A stretch of DNA of 64,000 nt from Whalleya microplaca. Taxonomy: Eukaryota; Ascomycota; Sordariomycetes; Xylariales; Xylariaceae. Position 1 is the first letter of the stretch. Every line of letters starts with the position of its first letter. Where the stretch lies: the NCBI GenBank assembly GCA_022497155.1, contig MU385739.1, positions 124,001 to 188,000 of the forward strand, in the 5' to 3' direction. The notes beneath the pieces were generated by a model. The model was not told the origin of the DNA and ran no database searches. It worked only from the letters and a program-made list of their open reading frames with translations. Both the position numbers and the translations under genes were made by a program. Below, piece after piece: positions 44,499 to 57,045 of this stretch.

Positions 44499-44606
44499 GT
44501 CCTTAGCAGGGACAACAAGATCAGCAATAGGAGACCGGACAATTGCCGGATAAATTACACTCGAAAGTGCGACGTGGCTTTGATACCAAACTCGTAACTA
44601 CTAGCG

Positions 44607-47600
44607 ATGGCATGCGAGACACAGAAGCCTAAGGTCTACAGGCTTCAGCGATGTCCTGCCGATCTTGATAGGTTAGAAGCTACCAAAGTACTCAGCGAGG
44701 CCCTTGGGGACATTACGCCTACCGACATTCAGATTCAATCTCTTGCTATGGACCTAGACCCTCTGTCAAGGCCGCCAACGAAAGTCGGAACGCTGATGTT
44801 TAAGAAATTACCGTCACTGATTGCACGGCAAGATGGAAATGAATGGAAAGTACCCTCTGTCGGATTGAAGGACGATCTAGTCCTAGACACCCACTTTCTC
44901 GGCATGACACCGCTGAATGATGTGCAAAGAGAACAACGACATGAGTTCGAGTGAGTTCCATCTACACTTTAACTACGTAGCGACCACTAGTTAATCATTG
45001 GGCTTGGCTCATAACTGTATTGCGATTTCAGGCTTATCAAGTCATCCCTTCGGCTCATGGCAGCCTAAGGGTGAGGACAAGAGCTTTATGTGGATTCGAG
45101 ATGAACTCCCACGTGCTATGCCTAACATGCGAACTATCGTATATGGGTACGATACTACTCTCCAGCAAAGCAACTCGTTTCAGTCAATTCGAGATCTCGC
45201 TTTATCCTTCATTGATCATACAAAAGCTTGTGGTTGGTATAAGACGAGTGTGAAGCGGTTGGTCTTTCTAGCTCACAGCTTAGGTGGTATTGTCCTGAAA
45301 GAAGCATTCGCAGCTCTGGCAAACGGAGGCGACAAGAGTATCCGCATTCTGGATAATTTCATAGGAGGTATCTTCTTTGGCGTCCCGAGTCTAGGCATGG
45401 CCACCTCGCACCTATCCATAATGGTCAAAGGTCAACACAATGAACAGATGATCCAAGATCTGTCAAGGAACTCAGAATATTTGCAAGATCTAGGTGACAG
45501 GTTTTCTGGCCTTGCCGCGGTAAGAGGAATGCGCCTATATTGGGCCTATGAAACTAGGACATCTCCAACTGTAGTACGTTGTATTCCCACCTAAGCAATG
45601 GAACTTCAAGCAGTATCTAACTAATGGTAGATTGAACGGGATGGATATTTTGATAGGACAGGTCCAGAGGAGATATTGGTCTCCAAAGATTCTGCCACGC
45701 GAAGACTCCATGGTTCACAGGATTCGGCAATTTTCCCCATCAACGAAAGTCACTCACAGATGGTTAAATTCCGGAGAAGTGATCCAAATTTGAAAATCGT
45801 ATTACGTAAACTGCGGGAAACGTGTGAAGATCGCAACTTTATATCTAGCACAAGGGGCAAAAGGGACAAAAGTGTTCCAGAAACGCCAAATCCTTTCGTA
45901 TCCTCGAGGGTTGATGGTGTTGGTCTTACAAGCAGGGGGGGGAGGCTTTTCAAAATGAATCGCCACAAACCAGAAAATGGACAACAAAAGGTGAATAATC
46001 CGGATCCCAATATCTTCCTTGTGCTAACTGAGCGTAGATCTAATTGATTCACTGTATGATCCTGCGCTAGATCATCGTGTCCAGACCATCGAACATCATT
46101 TCGAACGTACTTTCGAATGGGCTTTCGACAGAACGAGAACAGACCTAAGCAGATGGCTGAGGGAAGGAACCGGAACCTTCTGGATTCATGGGAAACCAGG
46201 TTCAGGAAAATCGACATTAATGAAATTCATATACGGAGACCCTCGGACCCTGGAGCTTTTGCGTTGGCATCGTCTATCTCCATCTATATCCGTTTTCGCT
46301 AGTTTTTTCTTCCACAACCGAGGATCGTGGATACAAAAGTCATTCGAAGGGCTCCTCAGAAGTGTGCTTCTTCAAATTATCGAAAAAGCTGGGGAAGAGC
46401 TTGCCGAGCTCTTAGGACCGATTTTGGAAAGTTGCCGGCAGTTGAGACGATCCCGTGCTGACCCTTGGACAATCCATGAACTCGAGAAATGTCTAGGCCT
46501 TCTCCTTCAACAAAACTATTTAGATCTTGATATATTCCTTCTCTTGGATGCTGTAGATGAATACGACGGGCAACCGGACTTCATCTGCAACTTCTTGAAA
46601 GAATTGACCGGAATCACTACCCCTACTCGCACCAAACTTAAAATTCTTTTCTCTAGTCGACCTTGGGATACCTTCAAGCAACAGTTCAGCAATGGATTTT
46701 CAATACAGCTGCACGACTATACAAGAGATGACATCCAAAAATACTGCTTGGGAACGATCTATTCCGAAGAGGAAGATATTTCAACTTCATTGGCAGTGCT
46801 AGCCCCTGAAATCATGCACCGAGCCGACGGCGTATTTCTCTGGGTCAAGTTGGTCATGCGTGACTTGATTGATAGGGCTCGGGAGGGAAAACGACCCGAG
46901 GAGCTTGCGAGTACCCTAGACTCGATCCCTTCTGACTTGCAAGAGTACTATAAAATGATAATTCATCGAATACCAGAGAATGTCCGATGGAAAGCGTATG
47001 TCATATTCGAGGTAGTCACCAGCGGGAAGCCGCTGGGCCTCCTGGAATTAATGTTAATTGTTCGGTACTCTAGTTGCTCAACTTACCCAGAGTGCACCAA
47101 TGCCACCCGCAAGTTGCAAAATGATTTAGGAATAGGTTCGCTGCATGTTTTGCGTTATCATTTGACCAAGCATTTCCGCTCGAAAGAGCTATCCCTCCGG
47201 AAGACGAGGTTCAGGACTTTGTTACGTGCCATGGACCAAACTAAGAACCGACAATTCAGAGAAAGTAATAGAAGCGAACTCTTGACTAGTACAGGCAACT
47301 TGACAGAGTTTACGAAAATACCACCAGATGAAGACGATTCGATTCACAGTACGATACAATTTATACACCAGACAGTTAAAGAATTTGTGGGCAATCTGGA
47401 CTTTAAACAGTCCCTTTTAGGCCACATATCCAGAATAAAAGAAGAGAATCGCCATAGTTTTCTATCAAAATACTATTTGATCAATTATCCATGGTATTAC
47501 AGTACCGCCGAGCTGCATGAAAGAACAACAGGTCGAAGTCAAAAAGAATTCATAGACAGCTTCTTCAAAGTTCGTAGCATCAGTCCTACAGAGCATCACC

Positions 47601-48370
47601 TTGGGTACCAGAAACGCTACAACGGCGGTGTGTTACAATTTGCGATTTGCCACAATTTGCGATTGTATCTAGAAGAGACGCTCCGGCACGATCCCGATGT
47701 ATTCAAAAGGACGCAGAAGAAACTGCTTTTTTTCCGAGCGGATTCAGATGCAGGCTGTGATATTCCACCGCTAAACGGGCAGATTCTACGTTATGTCTGC
47801 AATAACGGCTACACCATGGATAAAGACCCAAAGGCATTCTCGAAGATCTTGAAATCATTTCCGCCCGCAATAAGACCAGATAAAGCTGACATTGAAGCTA
47901 TCGCTGCAGTGTTGGTAGATTGTGGCCAAGATCCAAATGTACGGATATATGGACATCATTTGGTTAATGCCTGCACAGCATTACATGTTGCTTTCACAAT
48001 AAAGCTTATCGCCTGCCTCTTGAAGAATGGCGCCGACGTTAATGCTGGCGATGGAGAAGGGATGACCCCATTGGATTGGGTAGTTCTCCAAGTACTTGAA
48101 CGTCATCATTTATTGAAAGAAGTTTTCACACAAATCAAGCTTATTATGATGTACCAAAAAGCTAATGCTCTAGCCGAGAAAGGAGGTATCACCATGAGGT
48201 CAAGGAAGCCAGACTGGGAATTCTTTATACGAAGATGCGAAGAGGCAGGATTAGACATAGCGACACTTCAGAAGTGTTATAGCTCCATTCAGTTTAAGGA
48301 AAACGGCGATGGGATGGGTAAAGACACCGTGACAACATATGGGAAAATAAGGCGCATCTTAGGTACCTAA
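44607..48370 (+). CDS. NLR-like lipase-NACHT-ankyrin protein, probably decaying
   Basis: Reconstructed exons: 44607-44950, about 45015-45558, 45631-45990 and 46038-48370. The N-terminal leader ends in the DTHFLGMTPL block. An alpha/beta-hydrolase (DUF676-like serine esterase) domain follows with SSHPFGSW and nucleophile elbow AHSLGG. Then come a linker (GPEEILVSKDSAT), a NACHT domain with Walker A GKPGSGKST and Walker B IFLLLDAVDEYDG, a long helical region, and one clear ankyrin repeat near the end (ALHVAF..LLKNGADVNAGDGEGMTPLD). Such proteins are fungal counterparts of NLR immune receptors. Two joints look damaged. The expected acceptor before 45015 reads AA instead of AG. The 8-G run at 45935-45942 leaves exon 3 one base out of phase with exon 4. 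The 2.3-kb last exon is fully open. Confidence 0.72.
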
Positions 48371-49008
48371 TCAATGTATATAGCTGTAGGGCGGGATGTT
48401 CTGTGTATATAAGCTAACCTAGGACAAAATACCATACCTCCGGCCTTAGTATTCAATACCCCTTTCGGAGTTGTAGCCCAGTAGTTGTGCTATTTGGTCC
48501 CCACACTGTCACAATCCCAAGACTATAAGGCCAGGCTTGAGCCCTGCGCCAAGTAAAAGCTGCGGCTTTTCCGATATTCACTGATATGTTTCATAATATA
48601 CCTCTCCCCTTAGTCTTTATGTATCATTTCCCCTGGTTCAGCTTACATTAGATGGCTATGTAGTCGAACTAGCGACTATGCGAGGGAGCCCTTATCCCAT
48701 CGGCCCCCTTTCTCCCTCCCCCACTCCCTCTTCGCCCATCGCACATATAATAAGGACGGACACGTGTGTAATCATACAGACAATTTGCTTCCTTTCCTTT
48801 CGTTTTCTTGGCTCTCTCTCTACATTCCATTCCATGCCATGGTATATCACACCACCACACCCCATCACACCCCCTATACCGCACAATCGCCATTGCCATA
48901 CCAGTCAGTTGGAGTACCAATTAATTAAGTCCAGACAACCGCCCTCAAGAACCACCTTTAATGAGTCCACAGTAAACGGAAGTCGATCGACCACCACCTC
49001 ACCTCACC
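48371..49008. other. Intergenic region between convergent genes
   Basis: C-rich low-complexity block (48690-48900). Frames on both strands are compositional artefacts. Confidence 0.55.
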
Positions 49009-51075
49009 TCAGCAGACCTTCACCCCACACACTTCGACCCCCTTGCCCTCGACGTAGGCGCGGCGAGCAAAGTACGCGCGCATGGCCTCGCGCACGAACG
49101 CGGCATCCGCGGCGCTCCAGACGTCGAGGCCCATGGTCGCGACGGCGTCGCTGCCGATGCGGATGCCGCGGCCGTCCAGGTCCTCGTCCGCGTCCGCGGT
49201 CGATCTCAGCGGCAACAACCTCGCAGCCGCATCGTCGCCATCGTCACCATCATCTTCTCCTTCTCCTTCTTCCCCCTCCTCTTCCTCTTCTTCCGCCTCC
49301 TCCGGGCTGCTGCTCGTGCTCTCGACGACATCAGTCAGCGTGCCGAGGATCAGACTCGTCAGGCGGTGGAAGTAAGCGATGAGCGCGAGCTCGGCGCGCG
49401 CCTCGTCCGGCGGCGGGGCAGCCGCCGCCGCAGTCGCCGCGGTCGAGGACGACGAGGGCCGCCGTGGCGTCAGCGAGGAGATGGAGCCCGTCATCAGGTC
49501 GGCCGCGCGCGGCATGTCGGCGGGCAGGTCGGCGAGTAACGCGGCGTCGTGGGCGGACTCCTCGGCCTGCTCGGCGCGCGCCTGCTCGCCCGCCGACGCC
49601 CACCACATGAAGCCGTTGTAGGCCAGCGCCGTCCAGCTCGACGGCTCGACGATGTCCTTCTCCTCGGCCTCGGTGAGGAACAAGGCGGCGGCGTCGCGGG
49701 CGGCGGCCGATGGGGAGGCCGGCGTCGTGGGGCTTGGGCCAGGGTTCTGCAGGCGCGCGAGCCCGGTCTTGAGGGCGCGGAAGCGCCGCAGGTCGCGCTG
49801 CGTCGCTTTCACGGGCACGCCGTGCGGGCTCTCCACCGTCGGCCAGATGTGCTTCTTGGCGTTGGGCGCGTAGGGCGGCGGCATGGTGATGAGCATGTCC
49901 CACAGCGTGTCTTTCTTAGAGAGGATGCTGTCGGTCGTGCAGGCTATCCAGCCCGTGCCGGCCTCGGGGTTGTCGTTGTTGTTGTTGTGGGTGTTGGTGT
50001 CGGATGGGTCGTTGTTGTGGTTTCGTCGAGGCTTGGCGTCGTCGACGAGGAAGGGGATGTCGTGGACGCCGATGGAGAAGAGCGGTCGTAAGCGGTGTGG
50101 GGGTGAGCTGGGCGATAGGAGGTCGAAGGTTGATAGGGGGATGGTGGACAGGATAGATATATCGTAGACTAAAGATCGTTGTTAGACAACCGCTTATGGA
50201 GATCATAGCAGTAATCCAACTTACCAAAATTACAAGCTTCTTGTACGGGAGCGTGTCCCGATATTAAAATACGTTTGCGCAGTAAAGCGGCACGGTGTAT
50301 AGGAAAGATGAGCGGCCCAAAGGTATCCAACAGCTTCGTTAAACTCCAAGCTGGATGGAAGGGAGATAGCTTATGGCCTGCTGGTAGCATTGCCGTCCCA
50401 TCCGAGAACGAACGGTTTCTGAGGTGTTCTCGCGGGCCCTTCGGAGTCTTCTGTGTCTTCTGGGGTGTTTGAAAGCTGACCGAGGGGGATTCCACGGGCT
50501 CTTTCGGCGCTGTTGGCTCCTCGTCGGCGTCATCGCGAGCTTGGTTCTTCTGCCAGTAGTCTTCTAACACACCGATGTCCTTGCTATTGGCAGCTAGCTT
50601 CCTATATGACAGAGTCAGCGGGGATTCATCGAAGCTTAATTGGTCGATCGTCGACCTCATTGACAACATACGAAGCCATCGGTCTCAAGCCCTCGGCGTG
50701 CCTCCAAGCTCTCCCCAGGCGTCCGTAGCTCAGCGGCACCAACACACCCACGGCCAGCATCCGCGCGTTGCGCGTTTCACTATCCTCCACCGGCGCATTG
50801 ATGAAGGCGCTCAGCCCCGCGTATCCATCATGTACGAAGTATATCAGGTCCTCGGCTACGGTATGTAGTCCTGAAGGCAACGACTTGTATTCGACGACGC
50901 CCTCCAGTTCAACGCCGGGTTTCGACGCTTTCCACGAGATTGTGTAGCCGGCCTTCACGTCGAAATCGATGAGGAACAAGGCGGATATGGGAGGCAGGTC
51001 GGGCAGGGTCGCGACGGTCGGGGTGGAAGGCAGCCGGACGTGCAGCTCGGGTTGGCCGCGGCGCGACGCTGCCAT
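49009..51075 (-). CDS. DENND11/LCHN-like protein (DUF4484)
   Basis: Exons 51075-50672, 50601-50225 and 50168-49009 join in phase (GTATGT..TAG, GTAAGT..TAG) to give 646 aa. The first exon has the conserved N-terminus ALFLIDFDVKAGYTISWK with EYKSLPSGLHTVAEDLIYF and VLVPLSYGRLGRAW. The second has the WSLTKLLDTFGPLIFPIHRAALLRKRIL block typical of DENN-type longin/DENN modules. The third contains ISILSTIPLS, DIPFL, TGWIACTTDSIL and KHIWPTVESPHG. Members are predicted Rab-GEF-like regulators of membrane traffic; a specific Rab is unknown. The C-terminal region is Ala/Glu-rich low complexity with poly-acidic runs (SSSPEEAEEEEEE), far more GC-rich than the flanks. Confidence 0.82.
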
Positions 51076-52504
51076 GATTGGAGCTCGCTTGGTGGTGATT
51101 CAGAGCTATCGGGGGGCGTTATCTACATCCTATTACACGAAGCGCAATTGGGATGCCTGAATGTCTCGTTGGTCAATGGCCAGATCGACAGATCGAGTAC
51201 CTAGCCGATGTCTGATGTTGGGCGAATGAATGAATGGGGCCATGGCCAAGCTCCCACCCCGGTTCTGTTGTTCTGTGGTAGGTATGGAAGTGGTAAGATA
51301 GCTGCATGGGTGGATGGGTAGGGTCGGGCAAGGTCGGCTGGTCGGGGATGGTCATGCCGAGGGGTAGCACGTGATTGACTTATCGCTAACAAAAGGTCAC
51401 GTGAGGTGAAAGGACCTATACACAGTAAGAGACCTTTCTGGTACTGTAGAGCATCTACGTGTACTATGTAACTACAACATCCCTCCGATACAACCTAGGT
51501 AGGTAGCTACAGCTTATTACCTACCTACATTCATACAGCTAATATACATTTCAGACTTCGTATTTGCCCATAGAATATGTATATATTTATGGGAAAGTGG
51601 CATAGGTACATTTAGGCAATCTGCTACCTTTGTCGTATAACCATCAGCTCCACACTGACAACCTACGTAAAGTACCCCTTTTTACTACTTGGCGTCATAC
51701 CCATCACCAGTACCTACACATGCATCAACAATATACATTATATGTAATTATTATCATGTCTGCATATATTTCGTGTAATCATTTAGGCTCTACACTGTAC
51801 TTCGCATCGTAGTCACTAGTGACCAGGTCCCTCACTCACACAGGCTCAATGTAAGATACTGAGACATCTATCTATAGTCGTGCTTAGTTCACTATCTGTC
51901 AACCTCTGAGCCGTGTCCAATTGAGATAGTAACGGCGACATTACATAGTATTTTACTTGCCCTAGGAGATTGATCACAGTATCATAATGAGATGTCATTC
52001 GCTTGAACAATGACTGGCAATTGCCAACGCCTTCCACGTACTGCCTCGGAAACCCATGTTGAAGATATCAGGATGGCAAGTCAGACTATGTCGACAGCAG
52101 TTCTAGAAAAAAGAAAGAAAAATTTAAATAAATAAAGTAAAACTTTATTTGCAGTATCAGGGCAGCAACTTCTTTCGTTGCCTTGAATGAACTCACGAGA
52201 AAGCAACTTCCCTGGCAAATGGGAGAATCGCAATGGGAGCTGCTTAGAGAGAGCGAGAGAGAGAGCTGTCTTACTTCCAGAAGCAGGCCAAATACCTGAT
52301 TCACATCAACATTTGGTCCTCGAAACTGTCAACTTCATTCTCCCGCTATTCATCAGTATATCTTTGCGACCCCTCATAACTTGCAAATATCTATAAAAAA
52401 GGGAAGCAGAGACAGTCAGTAATTTGTGATGCCACCACACGATCGCCTCTGCGCCGATTCGATACAGATGCACTATCGACAAAACAATTCTCATTATCTT
52501 CAAA
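51076..52504. other. AT-rich intergenic region
   Basis: Contains ACCTAGGTAGGTAGCTAC-type palindromic microrepeats near 51493-51535 and a GAGAGA run at about 52250-52264. No gene seen. Confidence 0.5.
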
Positions 52505-52972
52505 ATGAATAAACATACGGTCAATACCCTAGCGAGGGAAGCCATAGATATCTACGCACACCTAACCCCTTCCAAAGCTGTAGTTCTTCTGGATGCAGAG
52601 GATGACGTGGATTTTTCAAACGAGAGTCCATGGCATCGGAATATGGCCGATAAGCTCAACTGTCTGAGGGCCCTTCACAAGAAGTTCAGCAAGGGCCCCG
52701 ACATTGTAGTTGGCCCTGTTGGTTCTGGTGTGATTCTAAACTGCTTACCTCACGAAGAAAGCTCCCAACCACCACTCAAATTCAATCTTCTCCTCGAATC
52801 AATCGATAAACCGCTTTCTCTCGATTGCCATAATGTCAGGTCATTGATACTATTTCTCGTACCGCTCGTTTCTCTCACGTACAAGTGCGATGTCTTAAGC
52901 TTTCCTTCTTACAACCATCCACGCGACTATGTTAAAGTCTCCTTTATTGGGTCTCCTAGAGCCGATAAGTAG
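52505..52972 (+). CDS. Hypothetical protein, 155 aa (possibly incomplete)
   Basis: ATG-initiated frame with AAAATGA context. The first half is polar (TPSKAVVLLDAEDDVDFSNE, then WHRNMADKLNCLRALHKKF). A hydrophobic stretch near residues 115-130 (SLILFLVPLVSLTY) may be a membrane segment or buried core. No family is recognised. A downstream coiled-coil-like frame (53077-53259, AKLQEENSRLLDENIW) and another at 53334-53534 could be later exons, but no in-phase splice was found. It may be a decayed multi-exon gene. Coding status is uncertain. Confidence 0.35.
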   Translation: MNKHTVNTLAREAIDIYAHLTPSKAVVLLDAEDDVDFSNESPWHRNMADKLNCLRALHKKFSKGPDIVVGPVGSGVILNCLPHEESSQPPLKFNLLLESIDKPLSLDCHNVRSLILFLVPLVSLTYKCDVLSFPSYNHPRDYVKVSFIGSPRADK

Positions 52973-54398
52973 GAGCTTTGTCCCTTCTTAAAACAACATA
53001 GACATTACTGACTACTCTATGTAGCACTTCAGAATGTGGACAATTACGCTATAGCAACACGTCACGGCGGTATTCTTTGCCAAATTTCCAGGTATCATGG
53101 CACGACACTCGCCAGAATTTTAGCAATCTCCTCGGTGATATCGAAGATCACACCGCAAAACTTCAAGAGGAAAACTCTCGGCTATTGGACGAAAATATCT
53201 GGATGAGACTTACGTTAGGCAGGCCCCTCGATAAGGCCCCGGTGGATTCATTGATGTGAGCTTATTACAAGTTCTCGACAGTACATTCAGCGACTACGAC
53301 AACTGGTAAGGCCCCTATGGCACCCGTTGTTATGTGGAGGAAGCGAAGATCAAGAAGTTTGAGGCACGGATGAAAATCAAATTGACAAAGCAATTACCAT
53401 TATCGGGGAGGGTAAGCGGCTTGGATTATGAATCTGAAACGACAAGTAAGCGTAGAGGGAGACTATACAGTACTTGGCTCTGGGACATTCCTTATGGTGT
53501 TCAAGATCCAGCTTTTGTTATTGGTCTGGCTTGATTCACTGCGTTGCAGTTAGCGTTGGACTTACATCCTGATATTTCTCTCCTTTATTTTACTAATACT
53601 CACTTTTCATTGCATGCAAGTTCTATTTCTTGTTGTCTTTGACACCCAAGTTTCTGTCGGGATAGAAGGTGATATTGGGAGTGCTTGCCAACTTCCCATT
53701 CACTCTATAGTGCACCAATTACAGGCCACTGAGATGACCTGGCTTGTGATCTATAGAAACGAACATAGATGGCGCTATTAAATGAAAAACCTGGCTTATC
53801 TATGGCATCCTAGAATTTACGAGTACTGGTCACCCCTGAAAACCCTGAAATCAATAAATTACTCCAATAGAGTGCCAAATTGACAGGGCTCTTTCTTATC
53901 GCGGCCAGCTGCCAACATCTAATCTTTTCTTAGTAGTTGAAGATACTCAAGAGTCTATCTTGTATAAATGTTCAATTGTTCAATATACTCAAGTACGTTA
54001 AACCAGTAATTATGAGAGTACCGAACAATACTGAAGACAGCTGCGGCAGGTTTGCAACCCAGAACATCAATGCGAAGCAAAAGTATTGGCTAGGAAAATT
54101 TCCTCCGGTTTGCATCATTCAGCGGGGACCAACGCACTCATGACATCAGAAAACATCACAACGCTTCTTAGTTCCACGAATACTACATGCAGTGTCCGTG
54201 AAGCCGATGCTTTATAATTAATTAATTAACAGTCGCTAGTATCTCAATTCGTTCCCAACAGCGAGATCAGTCCCGTGCCACTAATCAACGTCGTCCATGC
54301 TTTCTTAATTCTACATCGACGTCCAGCAACTGAGGAGATCCAAGGTCACCGAAAGACATAATATCCAGTGTTCATTCTGCGCAGTACAGAGAGTGGTA
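52973..54398. other. Region with coding-like fragments but no resolved gene
   Basis: The coiled-coil-like frame at 53077-53259 and the Lys/Arg-rich frame at 53334-53534 may belong to the preceding hypothetical gene. The rest, to 54398, is AT-rich with nothing recognised. Confidence 0.4.
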
Positions 54399-55241
54399 AT
54401 GGCGACAAGCACAGCCCCTTCCAATATTCCAGGAGGTGCGGTCCCAACAGAGGATGTAGTTCTCGAGACAGGGGCATCATTGATGCAGGTACATCGACTA
54501 AACCTCAACTCCCATGCCCACTAGGCTTTGCCTGACATGTGATGTAAGGACTTCCAACCGACAAAACAGCTATGCGCTCATCTAAACGCCTTCCACACAT
54601 ACGCAGATGAGCCAGGTCGGTACGTGGAGACAAATCACTACTGCGCTCACCTAACCGAAGGTATGCAATCCCCCTTAAGCACCTCATCCTCATGATGAAC
54701 CCCTACCTACCTATACCTACCCTAGCACCCTAACAGAATGCATCTCACTCACCTCTCCCCAGACGTGCGCCAATGCATCCTCTACGACGGCCCCGGGCCC
54801 AACGCCCGGCTGATAGGGATCGAGTACATGATCACGCCCAAGCTGTACGCAACTTTACCATCAGAGGAGCGCAAGCTCTGGCACTCGCATGTGTACGAGG
54901 TGAAATCCGGGATGCTCGTGATGCCCGGCCCCACGGCGCCGGGCGTGCGGCAGGCGTGGGAGGCCGCCGAGACGCAGGAGATGAAGCACGTCATCGGGCT
55001 GTACGGCAAGGTGTACCACCTGTGGCAGACGGACCGGGGCGACAAGCTGCCCCTGGGGGAGCCGAAGCTGATGATGAGTTTTACGGGTGAGGGGCAGTTC
55101 GACTTCGCGAAGGCCGTGGGGGAGAGGGATGCCCGGTTCGGTGTTGATTGGAAGAGGAAGAAGGAGTTGAGGAGGGATATAGACGTCCCGCAGATTCACC
55201 CGGATGCGGACTCGGCTTGGAAGAGACGCAATTCGATGTAG
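54399..55241 (+). CDS. DUF1264 / oil-body-associated-like protein
   Basis: Exons 54399-54488, 54549-54660 and 54763-55241 join in phase to give 226 aa. The second exon holds the conserved [17 protein letters not shown] and NHYCAHL. The third holds [23 protein letters not shown] and [19 protein letters not shown]. These are the landmarks of DUF1264 (OBAP in plants, where members associate with seed oil bodies). The fungal role is unknown; lipid-droplet association is only suggested by family. The third exon begins after the CAG at 54760-54762. The nearer CAG at 54734-54736 leads to the wrong frame. An ATG at 54739 within the intron is in frame but would drop two conserved exons. Confidence 0.85.
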
Positions 55242-55682
55242 GGGCTCAGAATCCGAGGATAGGAGGAAGGTAGCAAATTGGAGAGGAACGGGACTTACAG
55301 CTTGAAATGCCCCATAGTCAAGTTGATGGGTATATGGTTAGGCACTAAGCAGCTTCCCCTGAGTAATGTTGTATCGGTTAGTTGAACCGAATTTAAGAAT
55401 GTACTCTTCACTACCCTAGGCCTATACAGCATCCTCCGCGGGGTTGAACACTCCCCCGCACGGGTGAATACTCCTTTTGGTATTGACTGGATGAAAACAT
55501 CTGCCGGGTTTATCAAGTATCTATGTTCGCGTGGCATAGAGCTTGCCGAATGAGGTTTTGCGAGAATTCACGCTAAATTAAGTACCTATATGTGCATTTA
55601 GAAGAATAGACAAGATAGTTCCGTGTCAACTGCTTCGAGACAATTCGACTATAGTCCATGCTAGTACATACCATCAAGCATC
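55242..55682. other. Short intergenic region
   Basis: No gene seen. Confidence 0.55.
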
Positions 55683-56593
55683 ATGGGATCAGAGCTCGCC
55701 GACTTGAAAGAGCAGGTTTCGCTCCTTCGTAAGGAGGTCTCACGAGTTTCAGATGAAGCTGAGGTGAGGAAGGTTCATTTCAAATATGGTTACTACCTAG
55801 ACAAGTGCTTGTATAATGAGGCAAGTCAAACACATCTCTCTCCAGCTCCAACACGTCATGCTTACCAGCGTGAATCCAGGTTGTCGACATGTACGCGGAC
55901 CACCCAGACACCTACGTTGAGTTCTTGGGCTCCCGATACCGAGGAAAAGAAGGCGTCAAGCGGCTCTACAACGGACGCTTCCAACAAGCCTTCGTCAACG
56001 GGCGTAACGGTCCCGTCCGCGGGTTCCTTCTTGACCACATCATGATGCAAGACATCGTGGACGTAGATCCAAGCGGTACACACGCGTGGTGCCGGATGCG
56101 CGCGCTGATGCAAGCGGGCACGCACAAGTCGGTGCAGGACATCCACCCGCGGGGCCACGTGCAGTGGTGGGAGGGCGGGCTGTACGAGAACGAGTACCTG
56201 AAGGAGAACGGCGTGTGGAAGCTGTTCCGGTACCGGTACTTCCCGTTCTGGCACGCCGAGTTCGAGACGGGCTGGTCGCTGACCAAGGAGAACTATATCC
56301 CCTGGCCGACCAAGACGTTCCCCGAGGACCCCCTCGGCCCCGACGAGATCATCGACCAGAAGCTGCTCTGGCCCGACACCCGCGTCGTGCCCTTCCACTA
56401 CCCGCACCCCGTCACGGGCAGGAGGGTCGCCGACGACGACCTGCGCGCGCCGCTGTTTGGCCAAGGCGCTGGAGAGGCTGAGCCGCCGCTCACGCTGGCT
56501 TTGCCGGAGGGGCAGTCCAGGCCGGGTGAGGGGAAGGCGTGGGTGAGCGAGGGCTCGACGAGGGTTCTGCCTGATTTGGTCGAGAACCCGTAA
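55683..56593 (+). CDS. SnoaL-like (NTF2-fold) protein
   Basis: Two exons, 55683-55820 and 55880-56593, give 283 aa. The N-terminus is a short coiled coil (LADLKEQVSLLRKEVSRVSDEAEVR). It leads directly into the SnoaL_4-type fold: KVHFKYGYYLDKCLYNE-VVDMYADHPD, YRGKEGVKRLYNGRF, DPSGTHAWCRMRALMQAG, and ENGVWKLFRYRYFPFWHAEF. Members are small cyclases, dehydratases or hydroxylase partners in secondary metabolism; no catalytic assignment is possible here. The intron is GC-AG: donor GAG|GCAAGT, acceptor CCAG|G. The carotenoid-oxygenase gene follows on the same strand about 450 bp downstream, suggesting a shared pathway (inference). Confidence 0.83.
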
Positions 56594-57045
56594 CGTTGGG
56601 GTTGTCGCAAAGATATAGCCTAAAGCGGGATAGGGGGCTCTGGGGTAGCGTGCGGTAGTTCGTGCATGAGAGAAAGCGGATCTGGGGTAAAGGCTTCTCT
56701 GTGGATGCAGGCCCCACTTCCCCAACGCCGAGATGTTGGAATGTAACGAGAGATCGAGCTATACTATGAGGTATTCTATATAAGCGGGGTATTCTGTTAA
56801 ATCGTATGGTCGTTGGCCTATTCCCTAACAACTGCCCGGTCGTGGTATAACTGCCGATCGTCTCAGGAGCGCGGTAACTTTTCTGCGTCTAGTCTAGCCA
56901 GCGTGTTCTGTTACGAGGTAGATATCGGTACCGACTAATGACAATAGAGTCATTGAATTGTCTGGCCCGAATTATTGTAGACTGTAAAACTCCGCTGAAC
57001 GATCGTGTAAAGTGATCTGGGTTGCAGAATAGTAAGGAATTGACC
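56594..57045. other. Intergenic region between SnoaL-like and oxygenase genes
   Basis: A TATA-like TATATAAG at 56776-56783 could belong to the downstream gene. No gene seen. Confidence 0.5.

Noticed and set aside
49331..50091. Long frames on both strands across the DENND11-like gene
   Set aside because: Arg/Ala-rich shadows produced by high GC; the main frame carries the conserved blocks.
55862..56725. 287-codon minus frame opposite the SnoaL-like gene
   Set aside because: Shadow of a GC-rich coding exon; no family features.
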